Positions 1 through 8,925 are shown, numbered from the stretch's first letter. The stretch is 64,000 nucleotides of DNA from Gordonia sp049847105 (GCF_049847105.1 NZ_JBNCNS010000001.1:1364001-1428000); one strand, 5' to 3'. Numbers and translations: made by a program. Notes: a model not told the origin generated them from the letters alone.

Positions 1-882
1 GCGGCCATGGGCCTCGTGGTGGCCGCCGCCCTGCTCGACGGCCTCGACGGCCGGGTCGCGCGGATGATGGGCGCGACCACCAGGATGGGCGCCGAGATCG
101 ACTCGCTCGCCGACGCCATCAATTTCGGGGTCGTACCGGCACTGATCGTGTACCTCCACCTGATGCCCGACGAGGACATCGGCTGGGCGTTCACCCTGAT
201 CTACTGCTGCGCGATTGTGCTTCGTCTCGCACGGTTCAACACCCTGCTCGACGACGACGAGGCGCCCGGCTTCACCCGCGACTTCTTCATCGGCGTGCCG
301 GCACCGGCGGCCGCGATCATCGCGCTGCTGCCGATCGGGTTGTCGCAGCAATTCGGTTCGGGGTGGTGGACCTCGGTGCCGGTGGTGGGTGGATGGCTGG
401 TGTTCGTGGCGCTGCTGGCCGTCAGCCGGGTGCCGACGGCATCTCTCAAGGCGGCGTCGGTGCCGCCGCGTGCGCTGGCCGGTCTGCTCATCGTGGTCGC
501 CATCGGTGCGGCGCTGTTGCTGACGTTCCCATATGTCCTGATGATCATCGCCATCGTCGGCTACCTGCTGCACATCCCGTTCGCATGGCGCAATCGGCGC
601 TGGGTCGCCGAGCGCCCCGAGCACTGGGAGGATCACCCCTCCGAACGACGCGCGCAGCGTCGGGCCATCGCCCGCGCGCAGCCGGGGCGTAGGCGACGGC
701 TGACCACCGGCGGCAAATCGCAGGCCAGGCTCGGGCTCCGTCGCCCGACCGGTGTGGTCGCCGCGCCCGACTCCCCCGCGCCCGACTCCCCCGCGCCCGA
801 CTCCCCCGCGCCCGGCTCTCCCGTGCCCGACGTCGCGCCGCCCGAGTCCGTGTCCGACCCATCGAGCGAGGAGAACCCCTGA
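1..882 (+). CDS. pssA: CDP-diacylglycerol-serine O-phosphatidyltransferase, 5' end outside window
   Basis: This integral membrane enzyme condenses CDP-diacylglycerol with serine to give phosphatidylserine, the precursor of phosphatidylethanolamine. The CDP-alcohol phosphotransferase signature D-x2-D-G-x2-A-R-x8-G-x3-D-x3-D is complete near the start of the visible part (DGLDGRVAR followed by G, D and D at the right spacing). Several hydrophobic helices follow. The reading frame is open to the window edge, so the true start lies upstream; the ATG at base 7 is internal. The C-terminal tail of about 80 residues is basic and then becomes an APDSP pentapeptide repeat. The stop codon overlaps the start of the AAA ATPase by one base (TGATG), the same pair seen as Rv0436c-Rv0435c in M. 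tuberculosis. Family assignment is firm from the signature. Confidence 0.93.
   Translation, partial: AAMGLVVAAALLDGLDGRVARMMGATTRMGAEIDSLADAINFGVVPALIVYLHLMPDEDIGWAFTLIYCCAIVLRLARFNTLLDDDEAPGFTRDFFIGVPAPAAAIIALLPIGLSQQFGSGWWTSVPVVGGWLVFVALLAVSRVPTASLKAASVPPRALAGLLIVVAIGAALLLTFPYVLMIIAIVGYLLHIPFAWRNRRWVAERPEHWEDHPSERRAQRRAIARAQPGRRRRLTTGGKSQARLGLRRPTGVVAAPDSPAPDSPAPDSPAPGSPVPDVAPPESVSDPSSEENP
763..837 (+). repeat. 15-bp tandem repeat coding the APDSP tail of PssA
   Basis: Four near-identical 15-bp units (consensus GCGCCCGACTCCCCC, the fourth with two changes) plus a diverged fifth unit encode Ala-Pro-Asp-Ser-Pro repeats. The array sits in the cytosolic C-terminal tail beyond the membrane helices, and being a multiple of three it can change copy number without breaking the frame. 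Confidence 0.8.
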
Positions 883-3305
883 TGCCGGGCAGCGTCCAGC
901 TCACCCTGACCGCACGGGTGAACCCGTCGGCCGCCGATGCCCGCCGCGGGATCGTGCGTGTGCACTCCGAGGTGCTCACCGCGTTGGGCCTGCGTGAATG
1001 GGATGCGGTCTCGATCACCGGGGCCCGGGTGACCGCCGCGGTCGTCGCGGACGCCGGGTCCGGGACACCGACGGGGACCGCCCTGCTCGACGACATCACG
1101 TTCTCCAATGCCGGCGTCCGGGAGAACGCGTCGGTGGTGGTGGCACCGGTCCGCGTGCACGGCGCCACTCGAGTCACGGTCTCCGGTTCGGCACTCGCCA
1201 CGCGGTCGGTCGACGAGACGACGCTGCGCCGCGCGCTCCTCGGCAAGGTCGTCTCGGTCGGCGACGCGGTCTCGTTGCTACCGCGGGATCTCGGTCCGGA
1301 GTTCACCGCCGGTGCGGCCACCCGGGCGCTCGCGGTGTCGGTCGGCATCACCTGGACCAACGAACTGTTGACGGTGACCGCCACCGATCCGGCCGGACCG
1401 GTCAGTGTGCAGACCAACACCGCCGTGCTGTGGGCGGGGGACGATGCCGGGGAACCGTCGTCGCCGCCCCCGTCGACGGCGCTGGGATTCGCGGCGTCAC
1501 AGCCGTCGTCACCGGCACGACGGACCACTGGGAGCACGACCACTCCCGGTGTCACGTCACCCGGATCGTCGTCGACCACCGCCGTCCGCCCGGTCTCCAC
1601 CCTGGTCGGTCTCGACGGCCAGGTCGCCAAACTCACCGAATGGTTGACGATCACCCTCGACGAACCGGAGGTGCTGAGGACGCTGGGGGCCGCGCCTCGT
1701 CTGGGTGTCCTGGTCACCGGTCCGGCCGGCGGCGGCAAGGCCACGATGGCCCGCTCGGTGTGTGCGGATCGCCGGCTGACGACGATCGACGGACCCACTG
1801 TCGGTGCGCTGGAGGCCGGCGCCCGACTCGAGGCGGTGCGGTCGGCGATCGCGGATCTTCGCGACGGCGGCGGTGTCCTGCTGATCACCGACGTCGATGC
1901 CCTGTTGCCCGCGCCGCAGGAGCCCGCACCTGCCGAACCGGTTTCCACGCTGATCCTCGACGAGTTGCGTGCCGCCATCGCCGACCGCGGCGAGAACGGT
2001 CAAGGCATGCCCGGGGGCACGATCGCATTGATCGCGACGACGGCCGAGGCCGTGCGCCTCGACAGTCGGCTTCGCGATCCGGCGTTGTGTGATCGGGAGC
2101 TGATCATCGGTCTGCCCGACATGGCCACGCGCGCCCGGCTACTGGGCGTCATCCTCACCGACGTGCCCAGCGAAGGACATCTCGATCTCGATGTGATCGC
2201 CTCGCGCACACCAGGTTTCGTCGCCGGCGATCTGGCCGCCCTGGCCCGGGAGGCCGCGCTGCGGGCCGCCGCTCGGGTGACCGGCGCCGGGAGCGCAGCG
2301 AGCGGGCCGAATCACACCGGCGCCGGGAGCGGAGCGAGCGGGCCGAATCACACCGGCGCCGGGAGCGCAGCGAGCGGGCCGAATCACACCACCTCCGACG
2401 ACGACAGACCACGGATCGCGATGTGCACCGACGACTTGGTCGGGGCGCTCGAGGTGATCCGCCCGGTCTCGCGGATGGATTCACCAGAGGTGGCGCTGGG
2501 GTCGCTCACCCTGGACGAGGTCGGCGACATGGTGGAGACCAAGCAGGCACTGACCGAGGCCGTGCTGTGGCCGCTGCAGCATCCGGACACCTTCACCCGG
2601 CTCGGTGTGGAACCGCCGCGTGGTGTCCTGCTGTTCGGCCCACCGGGCTGCGGTAAGACGTTCGTGGTGCGGGCCCTGGCGGCATCGGGTCGGTTGTCGG
2701 TGCACACGGTCAAGGGTGCGGAGCTGATGGACAAATGGGTCGGGTCGTCGGAGAAGGCGGTGCGTGACCTGTTCGACCGGGCACGTGAGTCGGCGCCCTC
2801 GCTCATCTTCCTCGACGAGATCGACGCCCTGGCACCGCGGCGCGGTCAGTCCTCCGATTCGGGGGTCGGCGACCGCGTGGTCGCCGCACTGTTGACCGAG
2901 CTCGACGGCGTGGAGCCGCTGCAGGATGTGGTCGTGCTCGGGGCGACCAACCGGCCGGACCTGATCGATCCGGCCCTGTTGCGCCCTGGTCGTCTCGAAC
3001 GTCTGGTCTTTGTGCCGCCGCCGGATTCGGCCGCTCGCGCCGAAATACTGCGCGCCGCGGGCCGCAACGTGCCGCTGGCCGACGGTGTGGATCTGCAGGC
3101 GTTGGCCGAGGACCTCGACGGCTACTCGGCCGCCGACTGTTCGGCGTTGTTGCGGGAGGCCGCGCTGTCTGCGATGCGGCGCGACATCGACGCCGCGACC
3201 GTCGGCCCGGAGGATGTGTCGGAGGCCCGGGCCCGGGTCCGTCCGTCGCTCGACGCGGCGCAGGTGGAGAACCTGCGCGCGTACGCCGAACGACGCGTGG
3301 AGTAG
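882..3305 (+). CDS. CDC48/VCP-like AAA+ ATPase with two AAA domains
   Basis: An 807-residue double-AAA protein of the type found next to pssA in mycobacteria (Rv0435c). The first ~190 residues resemble a CDC48 N-terminal domain. D1 (about residues 240-450) has a poor Walker A (GPAGGGKA, Ala in place of Thr/Ser) and a Walker B reading LLITDVDA, where the usual catalytic Glu is Val. D2 (about residues 550-790) is canonical: GPPGCGKT, LIFLDEIDA, and the sensor/arginine-finger segment ATNRPDLIDPALLRPGR. The linker between D1 and D2 carries three 12-residue repeats. Family knowledge says such proteins thread or remodel protein substrates; the specific substrate is unknown. Translation is probably coupled to pssA through the one-base overlap. 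Confidence 0.9.
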   Translation: MPGSVQLTLTARVNPSAADARRGIVRVHSEVLTALGLREWDAVSITGARVTAAVVADAGSGTPTGTALLDDITFSNAGVRENASVVVAPVRVHGATRVTVSGSALATRSVDETTLRRALLGKVVSVGDAVSLLPRDLGPEFTAGAATRALAVSVGITWTNELLTVTATDPAGPVSVQTNTAVLWAGDDAGEPSSPPPSTALGFAASQPSSPARRTTGSTTTPGVTSPGSSSTTAVRPVSTLVGLDGQVAKLTEWLTITLDEPEVLRTLGAAPRLGVLVTGPAGGGKATMARSVCADRRLTTIDGPTVGALEAGARLEAVRSAIADLRDGGGVLLITDVDALLPAPQEPAPAEPVSTLILDELRAAIADRGENGQGMPGGTIALIATTAEAVRLDSRLRDPALCDRELIIGLPDMATRARLLGVILTDVPSEGHLDLDVIASRTPGFVAGDLAALAREAALRAAARVTGAGSAASGPNHTGAGSGASGPNHTGAGSAASGPNHTTSDDDRPRIAMCTDDLVGALEVIRPVSRMDSPEVALGSLTLDEVGDMVETKQALTEAVLWPLQHPDTFTRLGVEPPRGVLLFGPPGCGKTFVVRALAASGRLSVHTVKGAELMDKWVGSSEKAVRDLFDRARESAPSLIFLDEIDALAPRRGQSSDSGVGDRVVAALLTELDGVEPLQDVVVLGATNRPDLIDPALLRPGRLERLVFVPPPDSAARAEILRAAGRNVPLADGVDLQALAEDLDGYSAADCSALLREAALSAMRRDIDAATVGPEDVSEARARVRPSLDAAQVENLRAYAERRVE
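2280..2387 (+). repeat. Three 36-bp tandem repeats inside the AAA ATPase linker
   Basis: Three consecutive 36-bp units differ by a single C/G change in the middle copy and encode GAGSAASGPNHT-like 12-mers between D1 and D2. The DNA is much more uniform than neighbouring codons would require, which suggests recent duplication or insertion of a mobile-like repeat in frame. Confidence 0.85.
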
Positions 3306-3310
3306 CGCGA

Positions 3311-3859
3311 TCACCCGAGCGCGCGGAGATAGCGCTTTGTGATGAGCGTCTGGGCCAGTCTGCCCAGCGGGCCGCCCATCCGCGCCAGTCGACTGTGCGG
3401 CCGCGAGAACGCGGTGACGGTGAACGTGACGCTGCCGTCGTCCCGGATCTCCACGACGAAGAGTTCCTCACCGGATTCGGGATGACCGGGCAGGGTTCCG
3501 TACGCAAATCCTGCCCGCCGCCCCTCGTCGACGACGTCGACGACGCGGACCGGCGCGTGAATCCGTGCGGGTCCCACGCCGAGTGAGAGCACCGCGACGC
3601 CCCCGCCGATCACTGTCGGCTCCGAGGCCGAGATCGCCACTCCGGATCGGAGCTGGACCTGCCAGGTCAGCACGGCATCCCGGGCAGCCATGAAAGACGC
3701 AGCGCCGGAACCGATCTGAACGGAATCGGAGAGGTGGTGGTATCCGGCGGGCAACTCGCCGGCAGTGGCCGCGACCTCGGGATAGGTGAACGGAACGTCT
3801 CGGAGTCGGCGTGTGGTCGCCGTGTCCAGGGGTCGCCATCGCTGCACCATCGACCTCAT
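3311..3859 (-). CDS. DUF1990 family protein
   Basis: A 182-residue protein with the features of the DUF1990 (UPF0548) family: a Y-P-E-V segment near the N-terminus, the central GAASF...TWQVQLRSGV stretch and the C-terminal FAYGTLPGHPESGEE segment followed by VEIRDDGSV. No signal peptide or membrane segment is visible. The biochemical function of the family is not established as far as I know. Two starts are possible, ATG at 3859 and ATG at 3850; the second has a GAGG three bases upstream, which is close. It is convergent with the AAA ATPase, ending 5 bases from it. Confidence 0.8.
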   Translation of the reverse strand: MRSMVQRWRPLDTATTRRLRDVPFTYPEVAATAGELPAGYHHLSDSVQIGSGAASFMAARDAVLTWQVQLRSGVAISASEPTVIGGGVAVLSLGVGPARIHAPVRVVDVVDEGRRAGFAYGTLPGHPESGEELFVVEIRDDGSVTFTVTAFSRPHSRLARMGGPLGRLAQTLITKRYLRALG

Positions 3860-3917
3860 TCAACCCGGGCCACACCGCAACGGCCACCGACGAGAGCTCC
3901 GCACCGTGCGGGCGCCG

Positions 3918-4238
3918 TCAGTGCGTCGCCCCGACCTCGATGAGAAGGACGCCGCCGACGATGAGGACGATGCCGAATCCCATCAGAAAGGTCAGCGGTT
4001 CATCGAACAGGAACCTGCTGAGAGTCGCGGTGAGCGCCACGCCGGCGGCCGCCCAGATCCCGTAGGCGACACCGACCGGCATGCCGTGGTCGAGACTGAC
4101 GACGAGCATCGTGAAGGCCGCCACGTATCCGACACCGACCGCGACGAACCAGATCTTCTGCCCGGTCGAGGCCATCCGGAGCGCGAGTGTGCCCGCGACC
4201 TCGGAGACGATCGCACCGATCAGGAACAGCCAGGCCAT
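3918..4238 (-). CDS. SMR family multidrug efflux subunit, second of a pair
   Basis: A 106-residue protein with four hydrophobic helices and the SMR hallmark glutamate in helix 1 (GAIVSEVAGTLALRMA), plus the helix 3 motif VAYGIWAAAGVALTA. SMR proteins exchange protons for quaternary ammonium compounds, guanidinium or similar cations across the cytoplasmic membrane. The ATG overlaps the stop of the upstream SMR gene (TGATG), so the two are translationally coupled and probably form a heterodimer like EbrAB or YkkCD. A longer in-frame opening upstream is noise, because it runs inside the partner gene. Confidence 0.88.
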   Translation of the reverse strand: MAWLFLIGAIVSEVAGTLALRMASTGQKIWFVAVGVGYVAAFTMLVVSLDHGMPVGVAYGIWAAAGVALTATLSRFLFDEPLTFLMGFGIVLIVGGVLLIEVGATH

Positions 4239-4621
4239 CAGGGCACCGTCTGCTTCTCGTGCGCCTCCGGAGCGCCCTTGGGCCGTGCGGTCTGTGCGCC
4301 GATCTCGACACACAGCACCCCGCCGATGACGAGCACGATCCCGATGCTCATCACAGCGGTGAGCGGTTCGTCGAAGAGGACCTTCGACATCACCGCGGTG
4401 AGCGCGACGCCTGACGCTCCCCAGATTCCGTACGCGACGCCGAGCGGCATCCGGGCCCGGAGCACGAGTGTGAGGCACACGAACGAACCCAGATAGCCGA
4501 TCACCATCACCGCGTACAGCGCCGGATGCTCGAGCGCACCCTTCATCGACAACGTCGCGGTCACTTCGAGCAGGATCGCTCCGACGAGCAACAGCCAGGC
4601 CGCGCCCGTCTGGTTCCTCAT
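4238..4621 (-). CDS. SMR family multidrug efflux subunit, first of a pair
   Basis: A 127-residue SMR protein (start ATG at 4621, chosen because the SMR fold begins just after it). Helix 1 contains the conserved glutamate (GAILLEVTATLSMKGA) and helix 3 the VAYGIWGASGVALTA signature. A hydrophilic C-terminal tail of about 20 residues (after VEIGAQ) distinguishes it from its partner and could set membrane orientation in an antiparallel heterodimer. I saw no guanidine-I riboswitch in the 200 bases upstream. The exported substrate cannot be told from sequence. Confidence 0.88.
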   Translation of the reverse strand: MRNQTGAAWLLLVGAILLEVTATLSMKGALEHPALYAVMVIGYLGSFVCLTLVLRARMPLGVAYGIWGASGVALTAVMSKVLFDEPLTAVMSIGIVLVIGGVLCVEIGAQTARPKGAPEAHEKQTVP

Positions 4622-4821
4622 GACCCGGCCGAGTCGTCGACGGGCCGGGCCGGGTGCGGCGGTGCACGATGGCCGGCGCCGGCGGTGCCGTCGACCCCGA
4701 GGACCTCGTACCAGAAACCGGCCGGGTCCTCGGGGTCGCAGGTGCTGACGGTGGCGCACACGAGGTTCGAGGCCATGCGGCTCACGCTACCTCGGTGCTA
4801 TCGCCTCGGGCCTCGGGCGCG

Positions 4822-5406
4822 TCAGGACGTGGTCGACCCCTGGGTGGGGGCGGTCTGGCCCGGCTGGCCGGGCATCTGACCCATGCCGCCCTGGCCGGTC
4901 TGGCCACCCTGGCCGGTCGAACCACCGGGCATCTGACCCATGCCACCCTGACCGGTCTGGCCACCCTGGCCGGTCGAACCACCGGGCATCTGACCCATGC
5001 CACCCTGACCACTCGAACCGCCAGGCATCTGACCCATACCGCCCTGGCCGCCGGATCCCATGCCGCCCGGCATGCCACCGCCTGGCATGCCACCGCCTGG
5101 CATGTTGCCGCCCTGCATGTTCATGCCGGGTCCCTGGTTCGACGACGACGAGTTGCCGGCGAAGTAGCCGGCACCGAACCCGATCAATGCGAACACGACG
5201 GCGATCCCGATACCGCCGGCGATGACCGCGTTGCGCAGCTTGTCGGTGACCACGGTGGTCGCGGCCGGACGGTCCGCCGGCTGTCCGGCCGGCCCGAACA
5301 CGTCGGTCGGCGTGGCGTCGGGTCCCGGTGCCACGGCGTGCTCGGCGGGCTGCTCGGTAGAGGCGATCGTCGCCCCCTGTGGTGTGGACATCGGTGTTGG
5401 TCTCAC
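4822..5406 (-). CDS. Single-pass membrane protein with Gly/Met/Gln-rich repeat domain
   Basis: A 194-residue protein of unrecognised family. Residues 1-55 are hydrophilic and Pro/Ala-rich, residues about 60-85 form one membrane helix (AVIAGGIGIAVVFALIGFGAGYF), and the rest is low complexity: GGMPGGG units followed by GQGGMGQMPGGSTGQGGQT repeats. The repeat domain should lie outside the membrane. Methionine-rich Gly repeats are compatible with soft-metal binding, but that is inference. The open frame begins with GTG at 5406, preceded by a weak AGAAAG; an ATG at 5391 (MSTPQG) is an alternative start. Confidence 0.7.
   Translation of the reverse strand: MRPTPMSTPQGATIASTEQPAEHAVAPGPDATPTDVFGPAGQPADRPAATTVVTDKLRNAVIAGGIGIAVVFALIGFGAGYFAGNSSSSNQGPGMNMQGGNMPGGGMPGGGMPGGMGSGGQGGMGQMPGGSSGQGGMGQMPGGSTGQGGQTGQGGMGQMPGGSTGQGGQTGQGGMGQMPGQPGQTAPTQGSTTS
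4870..5040 (-). repeat. 57-bp tandem repeat in the Gly/Met-rich protein
   Basis: A block starting GGGCATCTGACCCATGCC recurs at 4870, 4927 and 4984, a 57-bp period (19 codons), with a shortened copy near 5023. It encodes the GGMGQMPGG-type repeats. Confidence 0.8.
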
Positions 5407-5435
5407 TTTCTACGAAAAGTAAAAGAGACATCCAC

Positions 5436-5460
5436 CCTGCGGTCGCCGGCTGGCCGCAGG
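5436..5460 (-). terminator. Probable intrinsic terminator of the 5516-5935 lipoprotein gene
   Basis: A CCTGCGG ... CCGCAGG inverted repeat with a GC-rich loop lies 56 bases after the lipoprotein stop. On the minus strand it is followed about 10-25 bases later by a T-rich stretch (CTCTTTTACTTTTC). The T-run is not immediately adjacent, so the call is moderate. Confidence 0.45.
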
Positions 5461-5515
5461 CTGCCCCGCACCTGCCAGTTGGCTGTGCGATCGGACCAAT
5501 CGGACAGCGAACCTG

Positions 5516-5935
5516 TCAGTCGACACTGATCTGATAGAACACCGACCCCCCACCACCGGCCGCCCCCGCAGTTGTGCCCACCTGCACCCAATAGGTGGCG
5601 CCCGCCTTCTCGGCCGACAGGATCACCACCTTCTGCCCGCCGTCGGAGCTGCGCTGGGATTCGGTGAAGCCGGCATCGGTGAGCGTCGTCACGGCGTTCT
5701 CGAGCACATTTCCCGAGTCACGACCGCCCTGCACGGTCGCCGACCATCCGTCCGCACGAGTTCCGTCGGCGGTCAGCACGGTGCCCTCCACCAACGGGAC
5801 CTGCTCGGTGGGGAAGTCTTTCGGCAATGCCGCGCCGTCGGGTGCATCGCCCCCGTCGGCCCCGCAGCCGGTCAGCAGCACGGCGGCCGCGACAACAAGT
5901 GCGAGCAGCATTGACAGCCTGTCGAAGCGCATCAT
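5516..5935 (-). CDS. Small lipoprotein of unknown function
   Basis: A 139-residue protein with a classical lipoprotein signal: basic MMRFDR, a hydrophobic core, and the lipobox LLTG-C with Cys at about residue 24. The mature part contains VEGTVLTADGTRADGWSATV and a C-terminal segment ending FYQISVD, and appears to be a small beta-rich domain. I do not recognise the family. It lies divergent to the Mrp operon, 77 bases away, and might share promoter space with it. Confidence 0.75.
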   Translation of the reverse strand: MMRFDRLSMLLALVVAAAVLLTGCGADGGDAPDGAALPKDFPTEQVPLVEGTVLTADGTRADGWSATVQGGRDSGNVLENAVTTLTDAGFTESQRSSDGGQKVVILSAEKAGATYWVQVGTTAGAAGGGGSVFYQISVD

Positions 5936-6012
5936 GCCAGCAACGGTAAGGTAGAGCGGGCGGGCGTTGCCCGTGACACCCCGCCCGAATCTGCGAAAGA
6001 CGGTGTGCCCAC

Positions 6013-8925
6013 TTGATCTCCGTGTTGGCTGCGCTCGCGCTCTGCGCGCTGCTCGCGCCGCCGGTGATCAAGTGGCTGGGAACCCGCGGTTTCTACGTCC
6101 TCGCGCTCGCTCCGGCCGGGGCGCTCGTCTGGGTCATCGTGAACTGGCCGCAGGAGGGGCAACCGCCCATTGTCGAGACGGTGAAATGGGTGCCCGTCCT
6201 GCACATGGACATCGTCACCAGGTTCGACACCCTGAGCGCGATCCTGTCGGTCCTCATCCTCGGTGTCGGCGCGCTCGTGCTGTGTTATTGCGCCCACTAC
6301 TTCGACGACGCCCGGCCACGCGTCGCCGTGTTCGGCGGCGAGATGATCGCCTTCGCCGCGGCCATGTTCGGGCTGGTCATCAGCGACAACATGCTCGTTC
6401 TCTACGTGTTCTGGGAACTGACCACGGTGTTGTCGTTCATGCTGGTCGGCTTCTACGGCATCCGCGCCACCGCGCGCCGCGCCGCGACCCAGGCGCTGCT
6501 GGTCACCACCGCAGGCGGCCTGGCCATGCTCGTCGGCATCATCATGCTGGGCGAACGCGCCGGCAGTTACCTGCTGTCGGACATCCTGGCCGATCCGCCC
6601 GCCAGTGGCACCTACGTCGACTGTGCGGTCGTCCTGTTGCTCATCGGCGCGCTGAGCAAATCCGCGATCGTGCCGTTCCACTTCTGGCTCCCGGGCGCGA
6701 TGGCCGCCCCGACCCCGGTGAGCGCCTATCTGCACGCGGCGGCCATGGTCAAGGCCGGCATCTATCTGATCGCGCGCCTCGCCCCGGCCTTCTCGACGAC
6801 GCCGAGCTGGCACATCGCCGTCGTCGTGCTCGGCATGGTGACGATGGTCCTCGGCGGTTGGCGGTCCCTTCGCGAACTCGACCTCAAACTCGTGCTCGCA
6901 TTCGGAACGGTCTCCCAGCTCGGCTTCATGGCGGTGCTGGTCGGCATCGGTGATGCGAACGTCGCCGTGGCCGGCATCACCATGCTCGTCGCGCACGCAT
7001 TGTTCAAGGCCGCGCTCTTCATGGTCGTGGGCATCATCGACCACTCGACCGGTACCCGCGACATCCGCAAGCTGGCCCGCCTCGGCCACCGGCTCCCGGT
7101 GCTCGCGCTGACCGCGGCGGTGGCCGGGGCCAGCATGGCCGGGTTGCCGCTCACCATCGGCTTCGTCGGCAAGGAGACGGCCTTCGGGTCGGTATGGGAC
7201 ACCGGCGCCTATGTCCCTTGGCAGTCCGAGACGATCGACATCGTCCTGCTGGTCGGTTCGGTCATCACCTTCGCCTACACGTGCCGGTTCCTCTGGGGTG
7301 CGTTCGGCCGTAAGGTCCGCTCCACACCGAGCCCGGCGGTCGCCAAGATGCATCCGCCGACGCCGATGTTCCTCGCTGCGCCGATCGTGCTGGCGATCGG
7401 CGGCGTGGTGGCGGGCATCTTCAGCCCGCTGGTCGGTGACCTGTTCGAGCCGTACGCGGAAACCCTCCCGAGCTACGGCCACGAGCTCGAGCACCTCGCG
7501 ATGTGGCACGGCTTCGGTCTGCCGGTCGTGTTCTCGATCATCGTGATCATCGGCGGCGCGCTGCTGTTCCTGTTGACCCGGCGGCTGCGCGAACAGCTGT
7601 TCCGGTACCGCCCGATCCTCAACGCCGACCGCATGTACGACGCGACCCTCCGGGCCGCCGACACCCTCTCGCTCCTGCTGACCCGCAACACGCAGCGCGG
7701 CTCGCTGCCCATCACCCAGGGCGTGATCCTGTCGACGGCGATCGTGGTGCCCGTCGCGGCGCTCGCCTGGGGTTCCCGGACACGCCTGGAGATCGCCGGG
7801 TTCGACACCGCGGTGCAGTTCGTGATCGGCGCCATCATCGCGGTCGCCGCGGTGGCCGCGGTCGTGCTGCGCAATCGCCTCGCCGCCACCCTCGTCGTCG
7901 GTCTCACCGGCTACGGCGCCGGCATGCTCTTCGCCCTCTATGGCGCACCCGACCTCGCGCTCACCCAGTTCCTGGTGGAGACGCTCACCCTGGTGATCTT
8001 CGTGCTGGTACTGCGCAAGCTCCCTGCCGAGCCCGAACCCCGTCACGCCACCGGATTCAAACCGCTGCGTGCCCTCATCGGCGTCGCGTTCGGCGCGTCA
8101 TTGGTGATCATCGGACTGTTCGCGGCGGCGGCACGCTCCGAGCAGCCGCTGCACGTCGACATCCCGGCAGCTGCCTACGAGTTCGGCCACGGCGCCAACG
8201 CGGTCAACGTGCTGCTGGTCGACGTCCGGGCCTGGGACACCCTCGGCGAGATCTGCGTCCTGATCGTCGCGGCGACCGGCGTGGCGTCGATGGTGTTCCG
8301 CAACCGGCGGTTCGGTGCGGCTCCTCGCGTCGCCGATGCGGCTCGCCTGCAGGCCGGGATCAACGGCGAGGATGTGGACGACCCGATCCCGCCGGACCGG
8401 ACCCGATGGCTGCTGGGCAGCGACTTCCGCGACCCGCGGCACCGGTCGATGGTGCTCGAGGCGACCACCCGACTGATCTTCCCGACCATGGTGGTGCTGT
8501 CGGTCTACTTCTTCTACGCGGGTCACAACGCCCCCGGCGGCGGCTTCGCCGGGGGCCTCACCATGGGCCTGGCGCTGGTGCTGCGGTATCTCGCCGGCGG
8601 ACGATACGAACTCGGCGAGGCGCTGCCCATCGAGCCGGGTCGCATCCTCGGTGCCGGTCTGGCGATCTCCGCGGGCACCGCGGTGGCCTCGCTGCTGCTC
8701 GGTGCCCCCGCCCTGTCGTCGGCGGTCTTCGAGATGACGCTACCGGTACTGGGCCACGTGAAGCTCGTGACCGCGATCTTCTTCGACCTCGGCATCTACC
8801 TCATTGTGGTCGGTCTGGTCCTCGACGTCCTGCGCAGCCTCGGTGCCCGCCTCGACGTCGAGTCCACCGCCGTCGACAACACCCACGCACCCGTGCGCGC
8901 GACCGCGGGGGAGGTGCCCCAGTGA
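6013..8925 (+). CDS. mnhA: Mrp/Mnh cation:proton antiporter subunit A fused to subunit B
   Basis: A 970-residue, highly hydrophobic protein. The N-terminal two thirds is an ND5/NuoL-like proton-translocating module (KSAIVPFHFWLPGAMAAPTPVSAYLHAAAMVKAG is the usual conserved core, with the essential Lys and His visible); it is followed by a DUF4040-type segment, and the last ~140 residues are a MnhB domain (VYFFYAGHNAPGGGFAGGL). The A/B fusion is characteristic of six-gene Mrp operons. With subunits C-G it forms a membrane complex exchanging Na+ (or K+) for protons. The start is TTG at 6013 with a GAAAGA about 12 bases upstream; GTG at 6022 is possible. Its stop overlaps the GTG of mnhC. Confidence 0.93.
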   Translation: MISVLAALALCALLAPPVIKWLGTRGFYVLALAPAGALVWVIVNWPQEGQPPIVETVKWVPVLHMDIVTRFDTLSAILSVLILGVGALVLCYCAHYFDDARPRVAVFGGEMIAFAAAMFGLVISDNMLVLYVFWELTTVLSFMLVGFYGIRATARRAATQALLVTTAGGLAMLVGIIMLGERAGSYLLSDILADPPASGTYVDCAVVLLLIGALSKSAIVPFHFWLPGAMAAPTPVSAYLHAAAMVKAGIYLIARLAPAFSTTPSWHIAVVVLGMVTMVLGGWRSLRELDLKLVLAFGTVSQLGFMAVLVGIGDANVAVAGITMLVAHALFKAALFMVVGIIDHSTGTRDIRKLARLGHRLPVLALTAAVAGASMAGLPLTIGFVGKETAFGSVWDTGAYVPWQSETIDIVLLVGSVITFAYTCRFLWGAFGRKVRSTPSPAVAKMHPPTPMFLAAPIVLAIGGVVAGIFSPLVGDLFEPYAETLPSYGHELEHLAMWHGFGLPVVFSIIVIIGGALLFLLTRRLREQLFRYRPILNADRMYDATLRAADTLSLLLTRNTQRGSLPITQGVILSTAIVVPVAALAWGSRTRLEIAGFDTAVQFVIGAIIAVAAVAAVVLRNRLAATLVVGLTGYGAGMLFALYGAPDLALTQFLVETLTLVIFVLVLRKLPAEPEPRHATGFKPLRALIGVAFGASLVIIGLFAAAARSEQPLHVDIPAAAYEFGHGANAVNVLLVDVRAWDTLGEICVLIVAATGVASMVFRNRRFGAAPRVADAARLQAGINGEDVDDPIPPDRTRWLLGSDFRDPRHRSMVLEATTRLIFPTMVVLSVYFFYAGHNAPGGGFAGGLTMGLALVLRYLAGGRYELGEALPIEPGRILGAGLAISAGTAVASLLLGAPALSSAVFEMTLPVLGHVKLVTAIFFDLGIYLIVVGLVLDVLRSLGARLDVESTAVDNTHAPVRATAGEVPQ

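Noticed and set aside
4622..4821. Guanidine riboswitch before the SMR pair
   Set aside because: I looked for the conserved ykkC-type ACGR and GGGGAAC blocks and did not find a convincing set.
5932..8046. 704-residue minus-strand open frame opposite mnhA
   Set aside because: Low-complexity His/Asp/Glu/Arg/Gln composition typical of the antisense of GC-rich membrane genes; mnhA on the other strand has clear family motifs.
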